Below, in pieces: positions 11,529 through 22,569 of a stretch of DNA of 64,000 bases. A model generated the notes under the pieces. It saw only the letters and a program-made list of their open reading frames with translations. It was not told where the DNA came from and did no database searches. The stretch comes from Pilasporangium apinafurcum. Taxonomy: Eukaryota; Oomycota; Peronosporomycetes; Pythiales; Pythiaceae. The position numbers and the translations under genes were made by a program. The stretch is taken from NCBI GenBank assembly GCA_001600495.1, contig BCKE01000019.1, positions 1 through 64,000 on the forward strand, given 5' to 3'. Position 1 is the stretch's first letter. Every line of letters starts with the position of its first letter.

Positions 11529-13061
11529 CTAGTGTCGTTTGTCGGTGAGTAGTTTGCACACCTGCTCAAATTTGTCGAGGCATTCTTCGACGTGTTTCGG
11601 TTGGAAGATCAATGCGGGGCGGAATCGAATGGAGTTGACCCCACAGCCACCCGACACGACGCCCAAACTCTTCAATGCAGCTACAAAATCGTTTCGAATG
11701 GCTTCGGTCGGTAAATCCATGGCGAGGTACGTACCTTGACCCCGAACATTAGAGACGAGCGCTGGATATTGTTTCGATAGATCCATCAATCCATTTTTCA
11801 AGTACGTGCCAGTGATGACTGTGTTTTCCAGCAAATGATCACGCTCGACTACTTCTAAGAACGCTTGCAATGAGATCATCTTGGTCGGATCGCCCATCCA
11901 CGTGTTGAAAATACGATATCCTTCTTTGAGTCGGAATTCTTCCTTTGCGTAATATCCACCAGTCTGCATTTTCTTACTAAACGTCACGACATCCGGTGGA
12001 TTTTCCAATCCCCAGTGCTCATATGCCCAGAACTTGCCCGTGCTGCCTCCGCCGGTTTGCACTTCATCCACAATGAACGCAACGCCATATTTTGCAGCTA
12101 GCGCTCGCAATCCACGGAAGAAGGCTGGACTCGCGTGATTGTCACCACCCTCAGCTTGAATCGGCTCCACAACCATCCCAGCGATCTGTGTCTCTTGATT
12201 TTTACTCTCACGCAGCAACCGTTCAACTTCGTCCAGACACCGCGCTTCTTCTGCTTCATTTGCTGCAACGTGCGCTTCCAGAGGATATCGCAGCTTTGGA
12301 AATGGCGCCACAGGCCAATTGAATGCAGGAATATCGACTTTGTGAATCGCTTTTGAGTGTGTAGTAGACAAACATCCAAGCAAACGGCCGTGGAAAGCGC
12401 CTTGGAATGACAGGATACTCAATTTTGGGGTCCCAGGGACTTTATGCGCCATGGAAGTCTCCAAATCGTACGCTGACGGTGGGGTGCCACCGCGCATCTT
12501 GGTCTGATACCAGATGAAGACGGCCTTGTAGGCGTTTTCATTTGAGCAGGAGCCGCACATGAGCGTGTTAACATCTGTGAGCCCCTTCGGGATGACCTTC
12601 AGCAGTGTCTGCTGGATACGATCGACCCAATCGGTGGGCGGAAAGACCCCCAAACATGGCCGTTGCGCCAGCATCGACAAATTCCTCTTGTCCGACATGG
12701 CCGTTAAGATGGCCGGATGGTTGTACCCAAGCGGGAGCGACGCGATTTGCCCGTAAATATCCAAAAACCGGTTGCCGTCGACATCAACGAGGTAGTTGCC
12801 GCGACTGGTGGCATAGTCCGCGAAGAAATTAACTGCGCCAGTGTTTTGCAGCGCTGAGAGTTGTTTCAATAGCTGCTGTGATTTTGGACCAGGAACTTTG
12901 TCAGTGAGGATGAGCGCGGACGGATACTCATCAGGAATTGCAGGCGATGGCGTTGTTGGAGGCACCACGACCGCCTGTGCGACCATACGCCGTTGATCAC
13001 GGTAACAGCCATAACGAAGCACACCACGGCGCGCCGCGATAACGCGATGGAAGGATGGCAT
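11529..13061 (-). CDS. Class III aminotransferase, 4-aminobutyrate aminotransferase type
   Basis: A single 510-codon exon encodes a PLP-dependent class III aminotransferase, close in length to eukaryotic GABA transaminases of about 500 residues. Visible motifs are GYNHPAIL near the N-terminus, GAFHGRLLG in the substrate region, VEPIQAEGG, and VDEVQTGGG with the cofactor-contacting aspartate. [10 protein letters not shown] carries the lysine expected to form the Schiff base. The CGSCSNENA segment has the cysteines typical of the mitochondrial iron-sulfur GABA-T group. The first 25-30 residues are basic with Arg-Arg pairs, as expected for a mitochondrial presequence. The likely role is GABA conversion to succinate semialdehyde in the GABA shunt. 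There is no intron and the start is unambiguous. Confidence 0.9.
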   Translation of the reverse strand: MPSFHRVIAARRGVLRYGCYRDQRRMVAQAVVVPPTTPSPAIPDEYPSALILTDKVPGPKSQQLLKQLSALQNTGAVNFFADYATSRGNYLVDVDGNRFLDIYGQIASLPLGYNHPAILTAMSDKRNLSMLAQRPCLGVFPPTDWVDRIQQTLLKVIPKGLTDVNTLMCGSCSNENAYKAVFIWYQTKMRGGTPPSAYDLETSMAHKVPGTPKLSILSFQGAFHGRLLGCLSTTHSKAIHKVDIPAFNWPVAPFPKLRYPLEAHVAANEAEEARCLDEVERLLRESKNQETQIAGMVVEPIQAEGGDNHASPAFFRGLRALAAKYGVAFIVDEVQTGGGSTGKFWAYEHWGLENPPDVVTFSKKMQTGGYYAKEEFRLKEGYRIFNTWMGDPTKMISLQAFLEVVERDHLLENTVITGTYLKNGLMDLSKQYPALVSNVRGQGTYLAMDLPTEAIRNDFVAALKSLGVVSGGCGVNSIRFRPALIFQPKHVEECLDKFEQVCKLLTDKRH

Positions 13062-13699
13062 TCGTGGTGATTGGGAAGAGGATTCCGCAGGTCTTGTTGC
13101 TGTGATTGGTAATACCGCTGATGTGGAAGAAGAAGAAAAGGATCGTTTGTGATGAGTGGTACGTCAAGTGTATATCCGGATAATCTAGTTTTTTAAATGC
13201 GTAATATATTTCCGTATAAAATAAAACATAAATTAACGTGTATTTAAATAATTACCCGGATGCAATGTATACAAGTTCCACACCGAGAAATATCGACTGC
13301 TCACGAGTTGGTGATTTAAGTGATGTAAGATTTCTATATGGTATGATTTTACTTTTTTGTGATTTTGTTGATTAGCATTTTCATTTCCATTCATATAAGA
13401 GATGTATCTGGGCATTATATACAATATAATACTCTACACTCGATGTTACTCTCAGATACCAAAGACAAAATAACAATAAGAGAATCATTTTGCAAATTCA
13501 CATGCTATAATGACTTGGAAAAGGCGATATAGTGGATTGAAGAAACTCAAAGTAAACAAAGATCATCCCTGAGTTACCAAAGGGTACCTCACATGATCTT
13601 TTTGGAATATTTAGCATATGTTGGATATTAGTAAGGCGATTATCTAAACGGAAGACAAGAAGGCTAACCTCAAAAGATCATATGAGATACTTTCGTATC
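13062..13699. other. AT-rich DNA between the aminotransferase and the Fanzor island
   Basis: No gene is supported. The DNA is noticeably more AT-rich than the neighbouring genes. The inverted repeat at 13581-13701 marks its right side. Confidence 0.6.
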
Positions 13700-13701
13700 T
13701 C
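13581..13701. repeat. Imperfect inverted repeat with hairpin, next to a Fanzor 3' end
   Basis: The left arm 13581-13602 (AGGGTACCTCACATGATCTT plus TT) pairs with 13672-13693 at about 18 of 22 positions, across a loop of about 70 bp. Overlapping the right arm is a perfect short hairpin at 13684-13701, GAGATAC-TTTC-GTATCTC. It ends at the 3' side of the minus-strand Fanzor fragment B, the side where TnpB/Fanzor guide RNAs and element ends are normally found. That functional link is inference. Confidence 0.7.
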
Positions 13702-14040
13702 AAAGAGGAGCTCCTGTTTTTTGTTTGGGTTCAAACTGACTAACAAAGGCTAGACAATCGCGGAGTAAGCATCTCCGACATCTGGACTCGATGAGTCCAG
13801 GCGAATAGGTGTTCATTCTTGAGAAAGATGTTCTTGGCAGCATTGATATCTTTATCAAGGACGAACTCTCAGTGAGGATAGTCCAAGACTGGTACTTCAT
13901 TGCGTGGTTGCTTCTCCCACACTGAAAACAAGTCTTTATGGTATAGTCTACTTCACAGTAGTATGTGTGATGTTTGGCTTCCTTTCGCACCGATACTACT
14001 GTGCCACACTTTTCGGACACTCACTTCGATTTAGTCATCA
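13700..14040 (-). pseudogene. Fanzor (TnpB-like RNA-guided nuclease) C-terminal fragment, copy B
   Basis: The minus strand carries two cysteine pairs typical of the TnpB/Fanzor zinc ribbon (ECPK...CGTVV and CFQCG). Basic text such as SVRKEAKHHTYYC lies between them. In a neighbouring frame is DKDINAAKNIFL, the RuvC-III aspartate motif. The pieces lie in at least two frames, so this copy is broken. Only the C-terminal quarter is present. Fanzor proteins are eukaryotic relatives of transposon-encoded TnpB, active as RNA-guided DNA endonucleases when intact. The copy is on the same strand as copy A and 170 bp away, but is clearly different in sequence. Confidence 0.65.
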
Positions 14041-14209
14041 GCTGGATCTCCTCGGGGATGCACTGTCATCGATCGCCTCGCATCTGTTCTTGAAAAGAAG
14101 GATAGCGCAGAAAAGAGTTCGTTACAGAGAATTGGAAACAAATTTCTGTCGATAGGGATCGGTTCACTTAACCGTTTCCGGAATCATAGCAGTGAGGCTG
14201 TTTATCATC

Positions 14210-15222
14210 TCAGTTTTTGATTTCGAGTACCAATTCATTCTTTTTCCTCGTGAACGCCTCGAATCTCCTCTTTTTCTTCACTTGATCGATGAATAGTCTA
14301 AAAATGTTGATTGTGGCGTTGATGTCACGGTCCCACAATGTACAGTGACATTCACTATTTTTGCAGTGTCGCACACCATAAAAACCCTTACCGACAATTT
14401 TTCCGTCAAGGACGAACCTCTTCATGTTCTTGTGACAAGCACAACACAACTTGCTCGTCCTGAACTCGTCCACATCGACAATACGACATTTGGAACCAAT
14501 TTTCTTTCGTAGGGACAGCAATGTTGCCTTTAGCTGAGCTTATGAAACTTGCGTTTCCATATGCGAGCATCTGGCCGAATAAGCTATGCTGAGTTTGAGT
14601 GCTTGCACGGACCAGCAGTGAAACAGCACTCTTGATTATCTTGCCTTGGTGCTTTTCAAAATAGTCACTGCTGTGAAGACGTATCTGCAAGCGCATCCAC
14701 TTACACAACCGGGAGCAGAACATCAATCGATTGCTGACTTGAAGATTCTACCTTGCTTGCTGAGCGACCATAACCAACATCTGACTCATATAGGATTTTT
14801 TTCTCTGTCCGTTCATAATCCGAAGGGTGCTGGATCCTGTAAAGGTCTAGACTGGTCTCCAAGTCAGAATGGACCTTTTCGCTGCCAGCCAAGTTGGCTA
14901 TTGCAGATGTGCATCGATTGAAAAAGTTATTATTCAATGGAGAAAGTTCTTCAACAGCTTCCAATAATCGCAGAACATGGACGGATGCCAGCATAGATGC
15001 CTCACATGCTATTCTTGAACAAAGTCGCACAGCCTCATCAATCTTTTCCGTCATTCTTTTGTCTTTGCAGAACTTTCGCCACCCAGTCTTCACAGTGGTG
15101 TAAATGCTTTGCTTTTGTCGAACTTTCCGTTCCGCAAAATCCGGGCGGGCTCTTCGCTTTTTAGTGGTGTTCTCTTCAATACTGTTGCTCGTTGATGCCA
15201 TTTTATCACAACGTTCAAACAT
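14210..15222 (-). pseudogene. Fanzor (TnpB-like) nuclease relic, copy A
   Basis: Three overlapping minus-strand frames in N-to-C order belong to one decayed gene. 15222-14701 has a basic N-terminus (KKRRARPDFAERKVRQKQS) and helical text. 14726-14406 includes LAYGNASFISSAKGNIA. 14521-14210 has DVDEFRTSKLCCACH, a second pair CKNSEC, then LWDRDINATINI. The last is the TnpB/Fanzor zinc ribbon followed by the RuvC-III aspartate. The total is about 330 codons against the 450-700 usual for Fanzors. The RuvC-I region is not visible, so an internal deletion plus frame changes seem likely. An ATG at 15201 is an equally good start. Introns could explain some frame changes but no convincing sites were found. 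Confidence 0.72.
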
Positions 15223-17336
15223 GAGAACGCCTCGTAGTTGGTTTGATTTTTTCGATGCCTTTGATTATGCTGTTTCTCAAAGCTGCAGTTCTTTCTATCT
15301 TGGCAAATGGTGTTGAAGCAACACTCAATGGATGGGTGCTAGGATGTGAGGTGATAAATACTTGAATTCAATACGCTTCACTATTGAGAAGACTGAAACG
15401 ATTCATTCAAGAGTTGATTTTTCTAACTCCATATATCTTAACCTTTTTTCCCCACCCAAGGTGTATAATTTCATTTTTCTGGAAANGCGATTGATCGTCA
15501 ACATGGTCTTTCAAGATGATTGCGCACGCAGCAAGAGCCACCAAGGAGTCTCTTCATCCAATGAATCCTAAAGTCTACTCTCAAGGCAATCTTAGTTTTA
15601 ATCTTTATTCCCCACATCATTTGTACAACGCGTTGTACAAGTGGGGAATACATGTTAAAAAATCAGGCCAAAGTGTATCCTACTGATAGAAGTAATGGGG
15701 GATGGAGGTTAAGATGAAAGAAGCACGTGTTGGTGTATGATCTAGATTACAAAAATGCTTGGCTAGCGATCAGTATACTGTGTTTGACTGGGATATTTGC
15801 TAATCAACATGTCCTCCATCTGTTGGTACAGCTTACCTAGTAAGATCAGGTGATAACCAAGTCCCTAAATCACGTTTGTGACTAGAGGTGCATTAAAATC
15901 CTGCAGTGGCAGCAGCAAGAGCTCGATTTTTTTCTATGTAGACAGGTTATAAAGTCTGAGTTGGAATGTGCATGTTCTACTTCAGTTATTTGACATAGGT
16001 GGGTGCATCTGCAACTGGACAACAAACTGTAATGACAACGCCGTGAAGAGCCACGTCATAGCAACAGCCGCACCGCCCAAATCCATCACCATGGGATCAA
16101 ACAATGAGCAGTGCATGTTGGATTTGTGGGATAGTATAGCAGTTGCGAATTCTTTTCGCGTCACTGTGAGCCATGTGAAGTGCTGCAGATTGGTGGGAAA
16201 GATGCCTTCATTTGTCTCCAGCAGAGTTGAGGTACCATGAGAGAGGAAGAAAGAGAGAGAGATTAGATTCCCTATTTCTTGAAGAAACACACGTGCCACT
16301 GTTGTAGATACTGGCTCTGATTCAGGTTTCGAAAGGGGAAAATAGGAGACGTCTGTATGTAATAACTGGATATCGCTGACAAAAGAATTTTTCGGGAGGA
16401 TCTTGTAGACCGTTCGTGTCATTCATTGTGTATACAGTCCGCCCCCCATTGATTGCGATAAATTGTCACATGTATTGATTCGTCTAGTTTGCTGCTCTAT
16501 GTCCCATTGGTCTCGATACTTAAACGCCTGAATAGTTTATCCTGGTCCCCCCCTCCTGAGCTCGTTGCTTGTACGAGAGATCGTACGGAAACAGTAGCAC
16601 GTCTCGCTCTCACGTGCATTCACAAGCACACAAAGACATTCGATCGTCTAGTTGCTTCATCCGATCCTTCCTACCATTCCAGCTGCTGGGAAGGAGAGAT
16701 CTGTAGGTTTAAAACGTTTCCCATTGAAGTCCACTCCACCATAAAGCGGCAAGCGCGATTGGTCAGATACAGTTATCTCTTTAAAGAAAAAGACTCGAAG
16801 AATCATGGAAAACGAAAAACTGCATCTCTTCCAAGAACACCTTCAGGCAGTTTCTGCGCTAACCAAAAGCAGATCGCAGGTATAAATAAGTCGTCGTGTG
16901 TGTGTGGAATTTAGTCAAGTCAGTTCTGCATGGTAACAATCCTCGGTGGCTTTAGAGGGCGGATCTTGTGGCGCCGTTTCATTGGATGGAGCGGACACCG
17001 GGACTCCCACTGTCGTCCACTAAGGTTAGGTTAGGTTTAGGGGAAGCGGAGCCACGGGAACATCTTCATGTGTGCCGCTCACAAAGACAGGAGCGCCCAT
17101 TGTCCCAAAGAAGACAAGCAGGACGAACAGATTAGTAGATTGAAGCGATCGATCTCAGCTGCACGCGGCTAGATAGGTATGTAGAGATTGCAATTCTGTG
17201 TGCATGCGATGAAGCTTGTTTTCAGATGCCAGTGGTGATCTTTTCGCTGTTGGAAGTGGGGTATTGACGAAAAAGCTAATGGTTTTGTCTTCTGTAGGCT
17301 CTCTCGTTCTTCCTCTTTCGCTTCTTCTTTCTTACC
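15223..17336. other. Accessory intergenic stretch with weak ORFs
   Basis: No recognised gene. A minus-strand frame at 15982-16422 (146 codons) ends with a hydrophobic segment (AAVAMTWLFTALSLQFVV). A plus frame at 16489-16914 (141 codons) has no domain I can name. An ambiguous base lies at 15486 and a palindromic hairpin at 15607-15649. The last 300 bp before 17337 should hold the FYVE-GAF gene promoter. Confidence 0.5.
15607..15649. repeat. Long palindromic hairpin
   Basis: The core TTGTACAACGCGTTGTACAA (15621-15640) is a perfect 20-bp palindrome. It is flanked by ATTCCCCAC (15607-15615) and its complement GTGGGGAAT (15641-15649), with a 5-base bulge on the left. The whole could fold into a stem of about 19 bp. 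It may be the end of a small inverted-repeat element. Confidence 0.85.
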
Positions 17337-19322
17337 ATGGACGCGAGAAATAACAACGCGATGGTCGATCGAGCAAATTGGCCGGTTGACGTAGATCTCA
17401 ACGCCTGGTACAATGCCGAGCGGAATGACGTGGACGAGTATATCCACAACGCATCTGACATGTCGGTTTGGACGTTGGACAGCAAGCGAGAGAATTTGAA
17501 GACATACGTGCATTGCAAAAACAATGAAAAGCTTTCGTATTCCATGCGCGCGGTAGTACTTGTTTCTGGATCTGTAGGCAGCGTTATGGAGTGTCTGCGG
17601 TCTCCGGAAAGCGCGGCGTTTCGGAATTTCCAGAAACTGTTTCATGGGAAAACGTTTGTCGATGGGGAAGTGCTGCATACCCATAGTCGAAGCAAGAACG
17701 AATCCATGGCTATCAAGTGGATGGTATATGCGTCACCAAAACCACTGGGAAAATCAAAGGAGTTTTGCATCCGTGAATATTGCTCGATCATCCCGAATCA
17801 CCCAAAGTACGGACTCGTGGGCATCTGTCGCTTCGAGAGCTATGATGGTGCCGGTGCACAGTATGGTATTCGTGCGAAAAATGACACGTACGGACTGACG
17901 GTCTTTGAACCAAGCGCGTACGTGGTGCAACAGAACCCAGAGGAAGGGATGGTCACAGTCACACTCACGTTTTCGATGCGCAAAGCTCGAGGGTCCGAGA
18001 GCGTGAGTTCTGGTGTGAAACTCATTGCGGCGCGACTGGCACTGGAAATGACGTCGCTGCAACGTGCAGTGCAGCATACATTGTTTCAACCGGGTACCTT
18101 GGTGCAGAAGAAAGAATGGGTGACTGATTCGTCGCGCACCAACTGCTCGTTGTGTGTGCAGACGTTTGGCATGCTTAAGCGCCGTCACCATTGTCGAGTA
18201 TGTGGTGAAGTGGTCTGCTCATCTTGTACGGTTTTTAAATTGGTGAATGGCGAGCAAGATCTGTCCAAGATTCGTGTTTGTAAGGCGTGTTTGGCCAAGT
18301 CCGTGTCCTTTTCAACCGACAATGGCTCCAGCACGACGTCCACTCATAGCATCTGTAGCACGGCCTCGATCGTTTCGGATGATAATAACGAAGAACCAGT
18401 AGCACCATCCATGGGAATGCAAACGCCACCTCCAGCTTCGACGGTGATGCTTCCACCACAATTCAGTCTGATGCAATCGTCGCCGTACACGAAGGGATCG
18501 GCATTGTCGATGGACGACTTCGAAAAGAGCATGATTACGACGGCTCCATCCATCTCATCTTCAGCAACAACCACAGTTCCGACCATACCTAGAACAATGT
18601 CAGCCAGCAGCAACAATGACATCTACGACGATATCTTCGATAACAACAACACCAATGACATTCCAAGCAGCGCGTCTCGCGAAAAACCACCTGTCATGCA
18701 GGGACGGAAACAGTCACTCCCTGGAGGTATTGAGGCTACAGGAAGTAGTGGGCGTTTCTCGTCGAGAAATGAACGTCGGATTCATTATTTCAATGAAGAC
18801 TTCGAAGAGATTTGCATGTTGGCGATGGAGACGTTACAATGTCCCATGGCAGGAATTCGTAACGAAGATTTCGAACTCGTAAAGTATTATGATTCACGGC
18901 CGTCAAGCAGTTTACCACGTTCGCTGCCGACGTTTCGACGCATTGCCAGTCGCGGGAAACCCTGCATCGTGCTGGATGTGTCGGAAGATAAGCGGATTTC
19001 AGGCGAAAAGCGATACAATGCAAAGTTGCAGTTCTTTATCGGTATCCCACTGATGATAGATGGCGAAGTGATTGGTGACCTGTGTGTAGCCGACAGATAC
19101 CCACGAGAGAACATCGATTACCAGCAAGTCGAGGTCTTGACGGTGCTAGGGGAAACGGTGACACAGTACATGCAGTCGCAGGAATATATGGATGATCTCA
19201 CGGCATTCAAGGAATCGAGACGGAAAAATTCGATTCGCGGCAACAATGCGATGGACGAAGCACTCTTTGTTAGTAATCAACATCCAAGCGGCAACGCTGC
19301 GATGAAAGAAGTCGCGTTTTGA
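17337..19322 (+). CDS. START-like / FYVE / GAF domain protein
   Basis: An uninterrupted 661-codon frame. Residues about 30-245 resemble the START-like lipid-binding region that precedes FYVE fingers in many oomycete proteins. The FYVE finger at about 262-325 has the cysteine pairs SLC and RVCGEVVCSSC and the RRHHCR motif needed for PI3P binding. A Ser/Thr/Asn-rich linker follows. A GAF domain at about 485-625 reads ETLQCPMAGI, GKPCIVLDVS, KLQFFIGIPLMIDGEVIGDL and VLGETVTQYM. The likely role is at endosomal PI3P membranes, with the GAF sensing a small molecule or mediating dimerisation. This architecture is characteristic of stramenopiles. The start ATG follows a pyrimidine-rich stretch, and no upstream in-frame exon was seen. 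Confidence 0.88.
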   Translation: MDARNNNAMVDRANWPVDVDLNAWYNAERNDVDEYIHNASDMSVWTLDSKRENLKTYVHCKNNEKLSYSMRAVVLVSGSVGSVMECLRSPESAAFRNFQKLFHGKTFVDGEVLHTHSRSKNESMAIKWMVYASPKPLGKSKEFCIREYCSIIPNHPKYGLVGICRFESYDGAGAQYGIRAKNDTYGLTVFEPSAYVVQQNPEEGMVTVTLTFSMRKARGSESVSSGVKLIAARLALEMTSLQRAVQHTLFQPGTLVQKKEWVTDSSRTNCSLCVQTFGMLKRRHHCRVCGEVVCSSCTVFKLVNGEQDLSKIRVCKACLAKSVSFSTDNGSSTTSTHSICSTASIVSDDNNEEPVAPSMGMQTPPPASTVMLPPQFSLMQSSPYTKGSALSMDDFEKSMITTAPSISSSATTTVPTIPRTMSASSNNDIYDDIFDNNNTNDIPSSASREKPPVMQGRKQSLPGGIEATGSSGRFSSRNERRIHYFNEDFEEICMLAMETLQCPMAGIRNEDFELVKYYDSRPSSSLPRSLPTFRRIASRGKPCIVLDVSEDKRISGEKRYNAKLQFFIGIPLMIDGEVIGDLCVADRYPRENIDYQQVEVLTVLGETVTQYMQSQEYMDDLTAFKESRRKNSIRGNNAMDEALFVSNQHPSGNAAMKEVAF

Positions 19323-19443
19323 GAGACGGAGGAGACAAGCAAGACAGGTGTTTTGGTTTGCTCGCCAACCATGGTAATGTGGTTAAATATTTTCCTTTTT
19401 TGTGTAATGTGGTTCTATCTTGTCGGAAGTGGTTGCTTTGGAT

Positions 19444-22400
19444 TCATCGTGCTGTTAAACACTTGCGTTCATGTGTTGGCGCCATCAACAATGCTTTTGA
19501 AGGGGATCTCGACCGAGATCGCTGACCAGCTGGGGCGCTGATGGATGTACGTGCGAACGTACTGCTTCGCTTACTGTGATGAGCGTCCTGCTCTTTCTCA
19601 AACTGCTCTTCCAGTTTGCCCCAGTTGTGTGGCCAGGATTCGCGGATGAGCTTGATTTCTTCCTGGATCGACCGCTTTGGCTTGGCCATGACGTGGCGCC
19701 GCGAAACGTGTGAGGAATGGGTGATAGACGTGATGACCGAGAGTCGGCCGGTGTTGCTGGGGGCGGAGATTGTCTATAATCACAATGAAAATATCAAAAT
19801 AGCAACATTAAATGATTTTGATGGCACAGAGCAAAATGAGGAGTCAGGTAAAAGCAGCTCACAGTAGGCGGCCGTGGATAGTGTAAGCCAGCATTTTCTG
19901 CTTCAAGCCATTGTTTCTGCACCATTTGTATGCCAAGACGCTCGCGTCCAGATGAATGGGCATTTGTGATGGTGGGAACCTCCTCCAGCGCTGGCAACGG
20001 TCCTCCTCGTTGATTCATCATACTTTTTGTCTTTTCCTTGCCGTCGAACGTCATTGTTGAAGCTTTCCGCACGGGGTCTGGCGCGACGCTGATGCGGTGG
20101 CTGGTCATTCGACGACTGTGGTCCTGCTGCTCGCGCTTCTTTTGCTTTTCCTCGAGCATGTGATATGCCGCCAAGTCCATACACAATTCGTCCCCAGCAA
20201 CGTGAGTGTGACGGTCACAGATCATGCAGCTATTACCACTTAGCCGCATGAGTTTGCGGGTGATCGGCACGCGTAAATTTGGGTACTGCAACGCCTGATG
20301 GATACGGGTTTCACGCCACGTTTCGCGGGTCTCTGCGATCGCGCGAAGCCGGCGGAGTGTGCGCACGGCATGTTTCTTGACATCTTTACCGCCGAAATGT
20401 GCCATGAATAGTTTCCTCTGTAGACAAGAGCGAAAAAGAGAAAAATACCGGGAGAACGACTTGCTTGTTAGCCTAATGGATGCGTAAACTAGTTAACATA
20501 GACACCAATTGAGCGTTGACTTACAGTGAGTACAAGGCAGTCGACATCGGTTACAGCGCGGATGTCGACAGGACATTGCATCATTTTCTTGTTAGATGCC
20601 AAATACTCCCCCGCGACATCGAATTTTCCCAGGAATGTCAGCTCGACGGTTATACAATGCTGTGTTCCACGTGTTTCCCCCATGCTGTAAAGTAAAATGA
20701 AGCAGCGAAAAACAAATGTTTGAAAAGTGAGTGTACAGGTCGAGACTAAGAATGATCAATGACAGTGAAAACCTCATCTCGGAATTGTCGTTGAGTGTGA
20801 GCTTGAGACATTCCTGTGCTTCGCCACGGACAACGACAAAGAACGCATCGGCGTCGGCGCCTTTGTGTGTGATGTATTGCTGGTAGCAAGAGCGAAAGCA
20901 CATGCGTATTGCTTGATTGATGCATTGTAAAAAAGAATAGCAAGAATAAAGTTTGACTTACGCCTGCGGGGAAGGTCTGAAGCTTCATGGAGTTGACTAG
21001 ATGCATCAGCTCTGCAAATGTCAAAGGTAAAGTAAGATTGTGAAGAGCTATTTATCATCGACCAGCCTCATTAACCACATACGCATTTTCGTCCATTTCT
21101 TGAAAATGGTCATGTGCTGCAAGAAGGCGATATTGTCCGTAATCGTGCCCTTCAGGGATTAAGTAAGAAATAAATTCAATCAGCACATAGAGATGGTATC
21201 CATTTGCTCATGTCGAATTTTTCACCTCGATTGTTTGGCTGCGTGTCATGCGAAGATAGGACGCTGCAGTCAATACAATAAAATTCGCGAGTTGCGTCTG
21301 CGGATCAACGATGACTGTCGCGCTGCGCTTCGAGTCGGGCTCGATCAGACACAACTCGCCGAACGTCGCACCTGGTGTGAGCGTCACGACTTTGGTGCCG
21401 TAATTGATAGGACCCATCTCTCCCTACAAATACAAGAACAGAACCAAGAAAAATACTATAAAAGAATACTGAATTCATGCCTTTTGATCTTGGTGTGTCT
21501 CACCAGCAAATGTAGGGAACTGGCTGATTCCATGTTGGAGCGCATCATTCGCTGGTATTTCTTTTGTTCCTCAACATTGCGAACGTACACAGAAACAATC
21601 CCACTGACCAAGATCTGTCCGTAGTAGGCACGAAGGAAGCATAAATAAAGGCACAACAACGAAAGGGGATGGCAAGAAGGCAAAACATACGAAGCAGGTG
21701 TTGCCTTTGTCACCCTGATGCACTACGACATCTCCTCCTACAAAAAAGAATTAGCATCAGACCAATCCAATACAACATGGATGTTGGATGAATTGTGTTC
21801 CTTGCCTCGAAGGTGCCGAAACTCCATTTCTTTGCATAATTTCTTGGCCGAGACTTCCGACATGGTTGTGAAGAGTGAACTGAGTTTCTCTTGGTTCATC
21901 AGCCATGCATACAGCAGCTTCACATGTGCATACTCAGGTTAAGGAGACTCAAACACTAGCTCGAACAGAAATTTTGCGGCATATTGCAATCAAAAGAAAA
22001 GGATATCATTCTCAGTACGTTCTTCAGGTGGTGTTCGCAATGTGCTGTAGTAAAAATGGGCAGTTAGTCAAGAAAGCTGGATATGCTAGTAACAACAGCA
22101 CCATACTCACGTACTGGATGATATGCTGAACTTTTTCACTGAGCATCAAAAGCTGCGGACTTGGGCGAATATCTTTCCGAATGAGTCCCCATTTCTTGGC
22201 AGCCGAGGCATTTCGCATAGTGTTGGGAGGCGGCATGAAAACGTTCATTTTGTCTGACGAGCGTTGTTCGTCCAACGAATGACCGCCAAGATGGTTATTG
22301 TTTCCACCAGTAGTAATTCCATTATTGCTAGTCGTAGGCTCTTTATTGTTAGAGGAAGTGGAAGTGTTGTTATTATTCCCTGGGGTGGATGAGTTCGTGC

Positions 22401-22569
22401 CTCGTCGGGTATGTCGTGGCATCGAACGAGCATTCTCCTTGGAAGACTCCGAGCGCTGAGATCGAGGGGTTGGTGCCCCTGCTGATCCATTTCCATTAGC
22501 GCTAGAAGCAGGCGTTGCGGTCGTTGTGGACATAGACAGAGGCGACGACGCTGTTTCACCCAGTGCCAT
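19444..22569 (-). CDS. Protein with tandem cyclic-nucleotide-binding domains
   Basis: Eleven exons (22569-22111, 21932-21806, 21737-21691, 21614-21504, 21423-21226, 21149-21083, 21011-20962, 20879-20773, 20684-20525, 20417-19863, 19773-19444) hold frame throughout and give about 736 residues. A Ser/Thr/Asn-rich N-terminus of about 110 residues precedes the first domain. That domain has VVVHQGDKGNTCFILVSG and the phosphate-binding cassette FGELCLIEPDSKRSATV. The second is degenerate: QYITHKGADADAFFVVVRGE is clear but the cassette, FDVAGEYL, lacks the Arg. The C-terminus is basic with a CMICDRH cysteine motif. No kinase or channel domain is present, so this is a free cAMP/cGMP sensor. Exon 2 needs a GC donor (CGAG|GCAAGG). 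The exon 2 acceptor is the least certain junction. Confidence 0.82.

Noticed and set aside
15982-16422. 146-codon minus frame with a hydrophobic end
   Set aside because: It might be real, but nothing supports it beyond length, so it is only mentioned in the gap entry.
16489-16914. 141-codon plus frame
   Set aside because: No domain, no splice partners and no conserved-looking text.
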